Positions 19,283 through 28,210 of a stretch of 64,000 bases of DNA are shown here, piece after piece (position 1 is the stretch's first letter; every line of letters starts with the position of its first letter). This DNA is from Candidatus Deferrimicrobiaceae bacterium (GTDB lineage Bacteria > Desulfobacterota > Deferrimicrobia > Deferrimicrobiales > Deferrimicrobiaceae). The stretch covers positions 248,001 to 312,000 of the forward strand of contig DASXVV010000009.1 of the NCBI GenBank assembly GCA_036504035.1, in the 5' to 3' direction. Position numbers and translations under genes: made by a program. The notes beneath the pieces are model-generated. The model searched no databases, was not told the DNA's origin, and saw nothing but the letters and a program-made list of their open reading frames with translations.

Positions 19283-20676
19283 CGGGCTTCGCCTCCCGCA
19301 TGCATCCCCTCGGGCAGCGCTTCAATCATGAAGATCGCGGGGAAATGGTTGGCCCTGAATTCCGTCTTCGCCCGGTCGTGCCGCGCCTGCAACTGTGCGA
19401 GCCGATCGAGCGCCTCCTCCCGCGACTCCCGGAGCGACTCCCGCCCGGACTTCGCCTTCGCAATCCTCAGGTCGATCTTCCGGACTCCGGACAGCAGCGA
19501 GGCCATCTCCCGGTCGATCGGCGCAAGCTCGCCCATCATCCGCTCGTAGTCGTCGAAGGCGCCTTCCAGCTTCCTGATCACGTCGTCGACCGCCGCGACA
19601 AGCCCCTCGGGCGGGGAGGAACCCCCGCCGCCCTTCCGACTGCGAAGGGACCTGATGAGCCGATCCCGGAGCGGGCCGGTTCCTTTTTCCCCCCGGCAGA
19701 TCTCGCCGTAAAGACTGATGGCCTTCCAGAACGCCTGCGGCGTCAGGAAGTCGGATTCTTTCCGGACGCGACCGAGCGCCATCAGCACGACGGTCTCCAT
19801 CCAGCCTTCCTGGACGGAGGTGCGATCCAGGCCCGAGGGAAATGCGTCGTGACGGACCGGCCAGCGGCGAAGCGTCGCGATCCGATCCCGGCACGCCTCG
19901 AGCTCCGGGCCGAGATCGAGCCAGTTGCTCCAGCGCCGGGGAAGTCCTTGAACGCTCCCCCCGGAACGGATCGAAAGCGCGCGGATGGCGCGCCGGGCGA
20001 ATTCGAAATCGGAATCGGGAATCCACGTGACCGGCCGCTTGAGCAGGTTGTAGCGCTCGAGCGCGGCCAGCCGCCCTTCGAGCCGCGCCCGATGCCGTGT
20101 CGCCCCGTTGATGAGACGGACGAAGAAAAGGGCGGCGGGACGACCGAGGAATGGGCCGATCTCGCCGACGGCGGCGTGGTCTACCGTCCCCCGGGAAGCG
20201 GCAGCCCGACGAGGGGGAGGCGCGACCGCCTTTCCGGCCATAATCTCCTTCCAGACAGGAACGGAGGGGGGATCGTCCGGACGGAAACCGAGCTGGACGG
20301 CGCGTTCGACCGCCGTGACCACCGTCCTGACGAAGGCCGCGGCAGCCGCGCGTGCGTCGATGTACCCGACCGAAAGCCCGGCGTTGATCAACGTATCGAC
20401 CCTTTTCGCGATGGCGACCACTTCATCGGACGTCTCGACGGTCCGCCCTTCTTTCCTGGCGAAGTCGAGGATCACGATCAACAACCCGTTGGCGACCGCC
20501 TCCTCGACCGGAAACTCGTGCCAGAAACCGACAGGACTCCCGCCCTGCGAAACGTTCGGCCGGTCCAGGTGGAGCGACAGCAGCTCCAGGAGCTGGCCGA
20601 ACTGGGAGTGGGACGCCAGCGTCGCAGGCCGTTTCGCCGGAAGGTGTCCTGCCGTTTTCGCCGGGCGCCGGATCAA
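19279..20676 (-). CDS. Hypothetical protein
   Basis: 465 residues, not recognised. The N-terminal half is mixed alpha/beta with no visible catalytic motif; the C-terminal 100 residues are strongly helical and likely coiled coil (ESLRESREEALDRLAQLQAR). No signal peptide or membrane span, so cytoplasmic. Overlaps both neighbours by 4 bp, implying coupled translation. Confidence 0.7.
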   Translation of the reverse strand: MIRRPAKTAGHLPAKRPATLASHSQFGQLLELLSLHLDRPNVSQGGSPVGFWHEFPVEEAVANGLLIVILDFARKEGRTVETSDEVVAIAKRVDTLINAGLSVGYIDARAAAAAFVRTVVTAVERAVQLGFRPDDPPSVPVWKEIMAGKAVAPPPRRAAASRGTVDHAAVGEIGPFLGRPAALFFVRLINGATRHRARLEGRLAALERYNLLKRPVTWIPDSDFEFARRAIRALSIRSGGSVQGLPRRWSNWLDLGPELEACRDRIATLRRWPVRHDAFPSGLDRTSVQEGWMETVVLMALGRVRKESDFLTPQAFWKAISLYGEICRGEKGTGPLRDRLIRSLRSRKGGGGSSPPEGLVAAVDDVIRKLEGAFDDYERMMGELAPIDREMASLLSGVRKIDLRIAKAKSGRESLRESREEALDRLAQLQARHDRAKTEFRANHFPAIFMIEALPEGMHAGGEAR

Positions 20677-21536
20677 TAAAGATCCCCCGACTCGTCGTCG
20701 ATGTCGAAATCCTCCTCGCCTTCACCGTCGAGGTCGAGCCCGAGTTCTTCTTCACCCGACAACGCCTCGGCTGCGGTCGCCGGCGGTTCCCCATCGTAGA
20801 GGATCGCATCCTCGACGGTCTCCAGCGCGAATTCCCCTTGTCGATACGCCTCGATCAGGTCCTGAAGCTCGAAGAACATGTCCAGCGGGAAAGACCGGTC
20901 GGGGCCGAAGGCGGATTCGTCGATGCCGAAATACGCGAACCGGGCGACCGGGATCGGCTCGGTGGCATCCTCGGGATCGATGTCGATCAAGGGATGGTTC
21001 TCGGCTGCCCAGATGGCGATGAGGAGCCATTCCTTGAACGTGAAGCGGTTGATGGCGCCCTGGAGGATCTCGGAATAATCCGGGCGCTCCTTGAGACGGT
21101 AAGCCCACGACAGGATGATTGGATGAAAAGGGCGACGGTCGTCGTCGGGCTTGCGCGCATCCATCGCCAGGGCAGCCCGGATCGCCCCCAGGACGTTTTC
21201 GACGTTCGCCACGTACGCGCCCATCGAAAAGCCACCGTCGAGATGGCCGAGAAGCTCGTTGATCCGGTGTTGCGTCAGGTTGTCGGCCAGCACGTCGCCG
21301 GGATTTTCCTTGTCGGCAATCTCGCCGAGGATGATATCGAGCGCCTGTGCCGCCCGGCCGGTTTCGAGACCGATCAGGTCATAGTTCTGGAGCAGCGCGA
21401 TGGCGGTCGAGGGATCGTCGTGGACCGGGGCCAGCGCTTTCTTGCTGATGATGTCGTCGTAGATCGTCTTGACGTCGCCCTGCCCGTAGGAAGCGGCGAA
21501 CCGCGTCGCCAGCTTGTTGAAGGAATCCTGGTCCAT
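20673..21536 (-). CDS. Hypothetical acidic protein
   Basis: 287 residues starting MDQDSFNKLATRFAASYG. ATG 21534-21536 shares a base with the upstream stop (TGATG). No recognised family. The body is helical with aromatic patches (FTFKEWLLIAIWAAENHP); the C-terminal 40 residues are extremely acidic (EEELGLDLDGEGEEDFD), suggesting a protein-interaction tail or nucleic-acid mimicry. Cytoplasmic by appearance. Overlaps the next gene by ATGA. Confidence 0.7.
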   Translation of the reverse strand: MDQDSFNKLATRFAASYGQGDVKTIYDDIISKKALAPVHDDPSTAIALLQNYDLIGLETGRAAQALDIILGEIADKENPGDVLADNLTQHRINELLGHLDGGFSMGAYVANVENVLGAIRAALAMDARKPDDDRRPFHPIILSWAYRLKERPDYSEILQGAINRFTFKEWLLIAIWAAENHPLIDIDPEDATEPIPVARFAYFGIDESAFGPDRSFPLDMFFELQDLIEAYRQGEFALETVEDAILYDGEPPATAAEALSGEEELGLDLDGEGEEDFDIDDESGDLY

Positions 21537-21937
21537 CAGTGACCCCGGACCCGTGTCCCGTACATGTACCCGCTGATGTCGGGCGAGCTGGTCGCCCACG
21601 ACAGGTACCCGTGGATCTTCTTGAGATAATCGGCGCCCCTTGGGACCACGGCGATCCTTTCGAGAAGTTCAGCCATACCCGACCCGTGCCGGCATGCGAG
21701 CACCTGCTTGCCCCCCAGTTGCACGAGATCGGCGCCCGCCGCCGTTCCGACCCGGGTGCATCCGGAGATGATCGCCGCGAAATCGTACGGCTCCATCAGA
21801 TCGACGATCTGCTCGCCCGTCAATGCCAGCATTTGCGCCGCCGTGTCGTTCCTGGAGTCGACCGTGATGCCGATCTCCCCGTCTTCACGGACATAGGCGC
21901 GGACCGCCTCCAGAAATTCATCGTACTCATGCTCCAT
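21536..21937 (-). CDS. Small hypothetical protein
   Basis: 133 residues, unrecognised. Compact soluble protein beginning MEHEYDEFLEAVRAYVREDG, with one C-terminal aromatic stretch (YLKKIHGYLSWATSS). Overlaps the J-domain gene by 11 bp and touches the next gene through TGATG, so its co-translation with the chain is well supported although its role is unknown. Confidence 0.65.
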   Translation of the reverse strand: MEHEYDEFLEAVRAYVREDGEIGITVDSRNDTAAQMLALTGEQIVDLMEPYDFAAIISGCTRVGTAAGADLVQLGGKQVLACRHGSGMAELLERIAVVPRGADYLKKIHGYLSWATSSPDISGYMYGTRVRGH

Positions 21938-22436
21938 GCGTCGTTCCCCCCTCGATGATCATCAACCACAACGTCCCCGGCTCTCCGCCGTTCTTCCCCG
22001 GCTCGCCCAGCCCCTCGAGCTCGTACCAGGCGACCTTTTGCCCTTCGGGTTGAATGCCGACCCGCACCGGCGAAACCCTTCCAACCCCCGTCGGAACCGG
22101 CTTGCGCGCGCTCGCGGCCTGCACCCACGTCTTCCCTGCCCGCGGTGCGTTCCGGGCGGTCGGGAGCACGGACCGCAACAGGCGCTTGCCGACCCGCTTC
22201 CGTTCGAACAGCTCGGCGACCGAATCGACATGCCCAAATTCGAGCTCGAACCGCTTGCGACGCTCGGGATGCGTCAGGATCCGGTAAGCCTCGGTCGCCG
22301 CATGGAAAAGCGCCTCGCTCTCCGGGTTCCCCTGGCTACGGTCGGGGTGGCACATGAGCGCAATCTTGCGATAGGCTGCCCGGATTTCCGGTTCGCTCGC
22401 ATCCTCCGCGACGCCGAGCAAGGCATACAGGTTCAT
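21927..22436 (-). CDS. J-domain (DnaJ-like) protein
   Basis: 169 residues. Residues 1-70 form a J domain: LYALLGVAEDASEPEIRAAY, the HPD triad at 30-32 (MCHPDRS), then AYRILTHPERRKRFE. No glycine/phenylalanine region or zinc finger follows, so it is a specialised co-chaperone that could recruit DnaK to a partner. The C-terminal 100 residues are unassigned. Start ATG 22434-22436 overlaps the U32 stop (ATGA). Confidence 0.88.
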   Translation of the reverse strand: MNLYALLGVAEDASEPEIRAAYRKIALMCHPDRSQGNPESEALFHAATEAYRILTHPERRKRFELEFGHVDSVAELFERKRVGKRLLRSVLPTARNAPRAGKTWVQAASARKPVPTGVGRVSPVRVGIQPEGQKVAWYELEGLGEPGKNGGEPGTLWLMIIEGGTTHGA

Positions 22437-24814
22437 CCGCCCGCCTTCCGCTCGAAATTGAACGACGAGGCGCCGGGAACCGGCTCCCCTTCCCGCGCGG
22501 CCCGCAGCATGGGCTCGCGCTCCCCGGTCGGAACCCCCGCCAGCTCGGCGACGAATCCCCGGCAACCGGCGGCCCGGAGCCGATCGCGATACCCCGTCAC
22601 CGAGAACGGCACACCGGGACGAAGCACCGTCAGCCCGTCCTCGGTCGATAGCCGACCGCCTCCTCCCGGCTCGATCGATACCCCGTCGTCCCCCGCGCTG
22701 CGGGAAACCGGAATTCGGGACACCATCAGCGCGGGCCTGCCGGCCAGCGTCACCCAGGGCACGATCGGAAGATCCGCGCCCAGAAGGAGGGCCAGATTCT
22801 CTCCGTCGTCCTCGGGCGACAGGACTGCGGCCGAGGCCCCCTGGTCGTGTAGGGCGCGCAATGCGGCGCTGTTCATCGCGCCCAGCCGCCAGCCGGCGAG
22901 GATGCGGACATCGCGCCCTTGCAACAGCGGAAAATGGGCGGGGTTGTTCGCTTCGAAATGGCGGAATCCCCGGCCAATAAGTCGATCGATCATTTCCGCG
23001 ACCGCCGCGGTGTCCTCGCCCGCGAGCCAGAAAGGAAGCCGCCAGACGATCCGGTTGCGGTCGGGGTCGATGCGATCGGACGCGGAGTCGAGATCTTCCC
23101 GAAGGACGCCTCGCCCGATCGGGACCAGGAAGCCGGCAACTCCGGAAGGGTCGAGTGACGCGATGTCTTCGATGGCCCCGACGCCCACCCATAGTTCGGA
23201 AGGCGCTCCCGTGGCCGCACGCGGGGTGGTCCGAAAAGCGTTCCGGGCGGCTTCGTCGACCTCCTTCCGGTTCCGGGCATGGCGATCTGTCGCCTCGCTT
23301 CCGAATGCGGCGTAGAAGGACCGACGGATTTCCTTGATCCGCGAGGGAGGAATGAAGCGGTCGCCCAGCTGTGACGCCTCGAAGCCCGAAAGCGCGAACG
23401 GCGTTCCGCCAGTCTCCGCAAAACGCGCACGCAACGCCTCGGAGCCATTTCCGTCCCTCGCCGCCGCCAGCGTCCCGACCGCGAATTCCTTTCCGAAGGA
23501 GAAATCGTCGGTGGTCCCCAGAATGGAAAGGGTCTCTCCTTGCAGCGACAACGCCAGGTTGCACGAGATACGATCCGACGGGACCGCGGCAAGCCTGCGA
23601 AGGCAGGCGGCCTCGCTTGCCATCCCGGATGCACCGTCTGCGACCTTGTACACGGTGTCGCCTATGGCGAATCGGAACGGGGCCGAGATGGCCACCTGAG
23701 TGCCCGGCTGCGCTACGGTCCCCCCGCCGCCCTTGGTCTCGATTCTCCGCACGGTGAAGGTTCGCCCCTCGCGTCCGGTGGCGGGCTGGACGCGCAAACG
23801 GTCGCCGGCATGGAGCCGCTGGGTGGTCACGAAGCGAATGCCTTCCCGCCCGACGGCCTCGACACGGCCGATCTCCTCCCCGACCGCGCCTTCGCGCACA
23901 GGGTCGGTCAGGTCGTCCGGCTTCCCTTCGACCAGAAAGCCGGACGTGCCGGTCCGCCCCCGCGCACCCGTCAGGAGCGATCTTGCATCCGACACCGCCG
24001 CATCGTATCGGTCGAACGGCGCATCGATCAGCCGCCGGTAAGCGGACACGGAGGCCGCGACGTAACCGGCCGGCTTCATCCGCCCCTCGATCTTGATGGA
24101 GGCGACCCCGGCGTCGGCCAGCGACCGGACCGCCTCGATCCCCCAGAGGTCGCGCGTCGAAAAGGGATATTCCCCCGCCCCGTCGAACCTGTAGGAGCGT
24201 CGGCACGGCTGGGCGCAATCGCCCCGATTGCCGCTGCGTCCGCCGAGGAACGACGAAAAGAGACACTGGCCCGAGATGCAGAAGCACAGGGCGCCATGGA
24301 CAAACGTCTCGATCTCGATTGGCGATTCTGCAGCGATGGCGCGGATCTCGGGAAGCGTGAGCTCGCGCGCCAGAACTACGCGTCGGAACCCGAGCGTAGC
24401 CAGTTGCCGGACGCCGGACAGGGTGTGGACGGTCATCTGCGTCGATGCATGAAGCGCGAGCGACGGAAAATGCGCGCGTGCGATCCGCGCCAGCCCCTGG
24501 TCCTGGACGATCACCGCATCGACGCCCGCGTCGGCCAGCATCGAGAGGATTTCCACGATCTTGGGAAGCTCATGCTCCTTGAGCAGCGTGTTGAGCGTGA
24601 CGTACAGCCGGCGTCCCTCCCTGCGGCACAGGGAAGCCATCCGCGAGAGATCGTCGGGTGTGAAATTCCGGGCGCGGGAACGCGCTGAGAAATCGTGCAG
24701 GCCGGCGTAGACGGCGTCGGCGCCGTTCTCGATCGCGGCAAAGAAGGCCTCGACCGACCCTGCCGGCGCGAGAAGTTCCGGTTTTATTCCGATTCGGTGG
24801 ACCAATGAAGTCAT
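22433..24814 (-). CDS. U32 family peptidase/RNA-hydroxylase-like protein
   Basis: 793 residues. The N-terminal 300 are a U32 domain: PELLAPAGSVEAFFAAIENG, LYVTLNTLLKEHELP, and the cysteine-rich signature FVHGALCFCISGQCLFS followed by RGDCAQPCR. The long C-terminal half fits the DUF3656-containing U32 proteins, the subfamily of E. coli RlhA (23S rRNA C2501 hydroxylation). The RNA-modification role is by family analogy. First gene of the overlapping chain running down to the NYN nuclease-like gene. Confidence 0.85.
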   Translation of the reverse strand: MTSLVHRIGIKPELLAPAGSVEAFFAAIENGADAVYAGLHDFSARSRARNFTPDDLSRMASLCRREGRRLYVTLNTLLKEHELPKIVEILSMLADAGVDAVIVQDQGLARIARAHFPSLALHASTQMTVHTLSGVRQLATLGFRRVVLARELTLPEIRAIAAESPIEIETFVHGALCFCISGQCLFSSFLGGRSGNRGDCAQPCRRSYRFDGAGEYPFSTRDLWGIEAVRSLADAGVASIKIEGRMKPAGYVAASVSAYRRLIDAPFDRYDAAVSDARSLLTGARGRTGTSGFLVEGKPDDLTDPVREGAVGEEIGRVEAVGREGIRFVTTQRLHAGDRLRVQPATGREGRTFTVRRIETKGGGGTVAQPGTQVAISAPFRFAIGDTVYKVADGASGMASEAACLRRLAAVPSDRISCNLALSLQGETLSILGTTDDFSFGKEFAVGTLAAARDGNGSEALRARFAETGGTPFALSGFEASQLGDRFIPPSRIKEIRRSFYAAFGSEATDRHARNRKEVDEAARNAFRTTPRAATGAPSELWVGVGAIEDIASLDPSGVAGFLVPIGRGVLREDLDSASDRIDPDRNRIVWRLPFWLAGEDTAAVAEMIDRLIGRGFRHFEANNPAHFPLLQGRDVRILAGWRLGAMNSAALRALHDQGASAAVLSPEDDGENLALLLGADLPIVPWVTLAGRPALMVSRIPVSRSAGDDGVSIEPGGGGRLSTEDGLTVLRPGVPFSVTGYRDRLRAAGCRGFVAELAGVPTGEREPMLRAAREGEPVPGASSFNFERKAGG

Positions 24815-24868
24815 CTTTTCAGGATACCGGATTTTGCGCCTCTTCGCCGACCTAAGCGATTCCGCCCA

Positions 24869-26215
24869 TTATTCGTCCTTTTCGAGGATGCCCGCGGGCA
24901 GGATGCCCGTCCGGCCGAACTTCTCCTGAATCTTGTCGACGGTCCGGTTGAGCGCGTCCCGCCGTTCGGGCGAGGATGGAATTGTGCCCCGGCCGGTCGT
25001 CTCCCCTGTTACGGCTGCCTTCCCGCCCGGGGGAGCGAACAACGAGAGTTGGACTGCCCTTCCCCGGAGGTTTCCTTCCGCGAACAGAGCTGTGCCACGA
25101 TCGGGCTCTCCCGCTTTCTCGACGACGACGTCGTCCGGCGTTTCGGGCATCGCGAGCGCCTCCTCCCCCGACATGTTCGACAGGGATATCCCCAGCAGGC
25201 GCACCGGGCGGCTCCCGGCTTCGGTCTTGTCGAGCAGGCGACGGGCGATGCGGTAGATCGTTCCGCCGTCGTCGGTCGGCTGCTGGAGCGATTCGGCGCG
25301 GGTCACCTGCTCGAAGTCGGCATATTTCACCTTGAGGGTGACCGTCCTGCCCCGGAATCCGTGGCGACGCATCCGCGACGCGACCCGGTGTGAGAGGTCG
25401 AGCAGTTGCCGCTCCATGGTCTTGCGGCCGCGGATATCCTGCTCATAGGTGTCCTCGTGCCCGATCGATTTCACCTCGTTCCCGGTCTCGACCTCCCGCT
25501 CGTCGATTCCGTTCGCGAGCGCGCGCAGCTGCGCCCCATGGCTCCCAAGTTTCCCGACCAGCGTGTCTACCGGAATCGCCGCGAGATCTCCGATCGTGCG
25601 GATGCCCATCCGCTGCAGGAGGCTTTCCGTGACCTTCCCCACCCCCCACAGCCGGCCCACCGGCAACGGCGCGAGGAACGCCACCTCGGCCCCGGGCGGG
25701 ACGACCACGAGGCCGTCGGGCTTTTCGAGATCGGAGGCGATTTTCGCGACGTGCTTCGAGGAAGCAACCCCCGCGGACACGGTCAGGCCGGTTTCGGTGC
25801 GCACCGCGTCCTTGATCGCCCGCGCGATCTCGATGGGGGTGCCGAACAGCCGTTCGCAGCCGGTGACGTCGAGGAAGGCCTCGTCGACCGATAGCGGCTC
25901 GACCAGCGGGGTATACCGGTGGAAGATGGCGAAGACCTGCCGGGAGACCTCCCGATAACGCGCCATGCGGACCGGGAGAAAGATCCCCTTCGGGCAAAGG
26001 CGATGCGCGGCCGACATCGGCTGCGCCGACCGGACGCCGAACTTTCGCGCCTCGTAGGACGCGGCGCACACGACCCCGCGCCGTTCGCTTCCCCCGACGA
26101 TCACCGGCTTCCCCGCGAGCGTCGGGTCGTCCCGGACCTCGACCGAGGCATAGAAGGCGTCCATGTCGAGATGGAGGATCGCGCGCGGACGGGCCGTCCG
26201 GGATTCGTTCATCAT
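24869..26215 (-). CDS. dinB: DNA polymerase IV (Y-family)
   Basis: 448 residues. Catalytic blocks LHLDMDAFYASVEV and PLSVDEAFLDVTG carry the metal-binding D, D and E residues; helix-hairpin-helix region IRTIGDLAAIPVDTL and little-finger domain follow. A beta-clamp motif QLSLF occurs before a roughly 60-residue C-terminal tail. Error-prone translesion polymerase. Start taken as ATG 26213-26215, which overlaps the lipB stop within ATGATG; the second ATG is equally possible. It is the distal gene of the dehydrogenase-lipB operon; no LexA-like box was noticed immediately upstream. Confidence 0.93.
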   Translation of the reverse strand: MMNESRTARPRAILHLDMDAFYASVEVRDDPTLAGKPVIVGGSERRGVVCAASYEARKFGVRSAQPMSAAHRLCPKGIFLPVRMARYREVSRQVFAIFHRYTPLVEPLSVDEAFLDVTGCERLFGTPIEIARAIKDAVRTETGLTVSAGVASSKHVAKIASDLEKPDGLVVVPPGAEVAFLAPLPVGRLWGVGKVTESLLQRMGIRTIGDLAAIPVDTLVGKLGSHGAQLRALANGIDEREVETGNEVKSIGHEDTYEQDIRGRKTMERQLLDLSHRVASRMRRHGFRGRTVTLKVKYADFEQVTRAESLQQPTDDGGTIYRIARRLLDKTEAGSRPVRLLGISLSNMSGEEALAMPETPDDVVVEKAGEPDRGTALFAEGNLRGRAVQLSLFAPPGGKAAVTGETTGRGTIPSSPERRDALNRTVDKIQEKFGRTGILPAGILEKDE

Positions 26216-26838
26216 TCGACCCAGCCCAGGGTGCGGCAGCACGCGTCCGCGACCGCGGCCCGGACCTCCGCCATCGGCGGCGCCTTCCCGAGCAGTTCGG
26301 CCATGGAAGTCGCCTCGCGCCCCCGCAGCCCGCAAAGGTTGATCTTCCGGAAATAAGCCAGGTCGGTCGTCACATTGAGCGCGAAGCCGTGATAGGTCAC
26401 CCACCGGCGGACGCCGACGCCGATGGAGGCGATCTTCTTCGGGCCGACCCAGACTCCGGTCAGTCCGTCCACGCGCTCCGCCGGGATGCCGAAGCCGGAC
26501 AGCGCCTCGATCAGCGCGGATTCGAGCGATCGGACGTACCGGTGAAGCTCCGGCTTTTGAAGGCGGACGATCGGGTAGCCGACGAGCTGCCCCGGACCGT
26601 GGTAGGTGATGTCCCCGCCTCGGGAGATCCGTTCGAGAGCGATGCCCTCGCGGGAAAGCGTTTCCTCGGGGACAAGCAGGTTGGACGAATCGCCGGTGGA
26701 GCCGAGCGTGTAGACGTGCGGGTGGGTAAGCAGAAGGAGGGTGTCGCCGACGGCGTCGTCGGCGCGCCGCCCGAGGATCTCGAGCTGCATCTCGAGCGCG
26801 GGACGATACGCGACTTCTCCCAGCCAGACGCTTTCCAT
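26212..26838 (-). CDS. lipB: Octanoyl-[ACP]:protein N-octanoyltransferase
   Basis: 208 residues. SRGGDITYHGPGQLVGYPIV is the LipB signature; LTGVWVGPKKIASIG supplies the conserved lysine and KINLCGLRG the catalytic cysteine. It transfers octanoate from acyl carrier protein to lipoyl domains, the first step of lipoate synthesis. It lies 17 bp downstream of the E2 gene, whose product is its likely substrate. No lipA is in the window. Confidence 0.95.
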   Translation of the reverse strand: MESVWLGEVAYRPALEMQLEILGRRADDAVGDTLLLLTHPHVYTLGSTGDSSNLLVPEETLSREGIALERISRGGDITYHGPGQLVGYPIVRLQKPELHRYVRSLESALIEALSGFGIPAERVDGLTGVWVGPKKIASIGVGVRRWVTYHGFALNVTTDLAYFRKINLCGLRGREATSMAELLGKAPPMAEVRAAVADACCRTLGWVE

Positions 26839-26855
26839 TCGGGGGCGGCCGTCGG

Positions 26856-28202
26856 TCAGAGGGAGAATTCCCCCGCCTCGAGAATCTCGCGCACGCGGAA
26901 CAGGAAGCCGTTGCCGGCGACCCCGTCGACGACCCGGTGGTCGTAGCCCAGGACGAGGTACATCATCGGCCGGATGACGATTGAATCGGCGCCGTCGACC
27001 TCGGACACGACCGGACGCTTGACGACCTGCCCCATCCGAAGGATGCCGACCTGCGGCTGGTTGATGATCGGCGTGCCGAACAGGTTGCCCTTGGGCCCCG
27101 GATTGCTGACGCTGAAGGTGCCGCCGTTCAGCTCGTCGGGCAAAATCCGGTGGTTGCGCGCCCGGGCGGCCAGGTCGTCGACGGCATCGGATAACGCGCC
27201 CAGCGAAAGCTTTTCGGCGTCGCGAACCACGGGGACCATCAACCCTCGTTCGGTCTCGACCGCCACCCCGAGGTGGACCGCCTTCCGGATGATCAGGCTC
27301 TCACCCGACACGATGGCGTTGAGCGTCGGGAACTCGGCAAGCGCCCGCACGGCGGCGATGAGGAGAAACGGCAGCACCGTCACGCTCCTCCCCTGCTGCT
27401 TGAACCCGGCCCGTAGCGCCATGATCCGGTGCATGTCGACCTCGGCGACCGCGTGGACGTGCGGTGAGGTCTGCTTGCTGCGGACCATCCGCTCGGCGAT
27501 CATCTTGCGGATCGGCGAAAAGGGGATGACCTGATCGCCTTCCGCGATCCCCTCCGCGCCCGAGGCGGGCGGGGTGGCGTGAGAGGCGGCCGCCGGCGGC
27601 GCTTGCGCGTCGCGCATCGCGGCCGCGCCAGGGACGGCCGCGCCAGGGACAGCCGAAGCGGCGGATAGTGAAACGGATGAAACACCTCCGCCGGCGAGAA
27701 ACGCCTCGACGTCCCGCTTGGTGACCCGCCCGTCGATCCCGGATCCCGCAATCTTCGACAGATCGAGCCCGTGCTCTGCCGCCATTCGAGCGACGACCGG
27801 CGTGATGCGCAACGTAGACGCGCCCGACGCTGGCGGACGGGAAAGCGGCGGAGTGGCGGGGGTCGGCACCGCGGGGGCAGCGGGAATCGGCGGCATCGCC
27901 TCGCCCTTCCGCGCGATCCACGAGGGCATCCCCTCCTTCTCCTCATCCCAGGCGCCGGTCGCGGCTTCGGTCTCGATCCGGGCGATCACAGCCTTGATCG
28001 GGACGACCTCGCCCGTTTTCGCGAGCAGTTCCGCCACGACGCCCGCTTCGGGCGACGGGATCTCGGCATCGACCTTGTCGGTCGAGATCTCGAGCAGCGC
28101 CTGGTCTTTTGCGACCCGGTCGCCCGGCTTGACCAGCCACTTGACGACGGTTCCCTCGACCACGCTTTCCCCGAGCTGCGGCATCACGACGTCGACGATC
28201 AT
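26856..28202 (-). CDS. Dihydrolipoamide acyltransferase (E2) of a 2-oxoacid dehydrogenase complex
   Basis: 448 residues from ATG 28200-28202, AGGAGG four bases upstream. One lipoyl domain (1-76; lipoylated lysine in EISTDKVDAEIPSP), a Pro/Ala linker, a peripheral-subunit-binding domain (RITPVVARMAAEHGLDL ... GSGIDGRVTKRDVEAF), a second Ala-rich linker, then the catalytic acyltransferase domain ending YDHRVVDGVAGNGFLF with the HxxxDG active site. Substrate (pyruvate, branched-chain 2-oxoacid or acetoin) cannot be fixed from motifs. Eight bp after E1beta. Confidence 0.92.
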   Translation of the reverse strand: MIVDVVMPQLGESVVEGTVVKWLVKPGDRVAKDQALLEISTDKVDAEIPSPEAGVVAELLAKTGEVVPIKAVIARIETEAATGAWDEEKEGMPSWIARKGEAMPPIPAAPAVPTPATPPLSRPPASGASTLRITPVVARMAAEHGLDLSKIAGSGIDGRVTKRDVEAFLAGGGVSSVSLSAASAVPGAAVPGAAAMRDAQAPPAAASHATPPASGAEGIAEGDQVIPFSPIRKMIAERMVRSKQTSPHVHAVAEVDMHRIMALRAGFKQQGRSVTVLPFLLIAAVRALAEFPTLNAIVSGESLIIRKAVHLGVAVETERGLMVPVVRDAEKLSLGALSDAVDDLAARARNHRILPDELNGGTFSVSNPGPKGNLFGTPIINQPQVGILRMGQVVKRPVVSEVDGADSIVIRPMMYLVLGYDHRVVDGVAGNGFLFRVREILEAGEFSL

Positions 28203-28210
28203 GGATCCTC

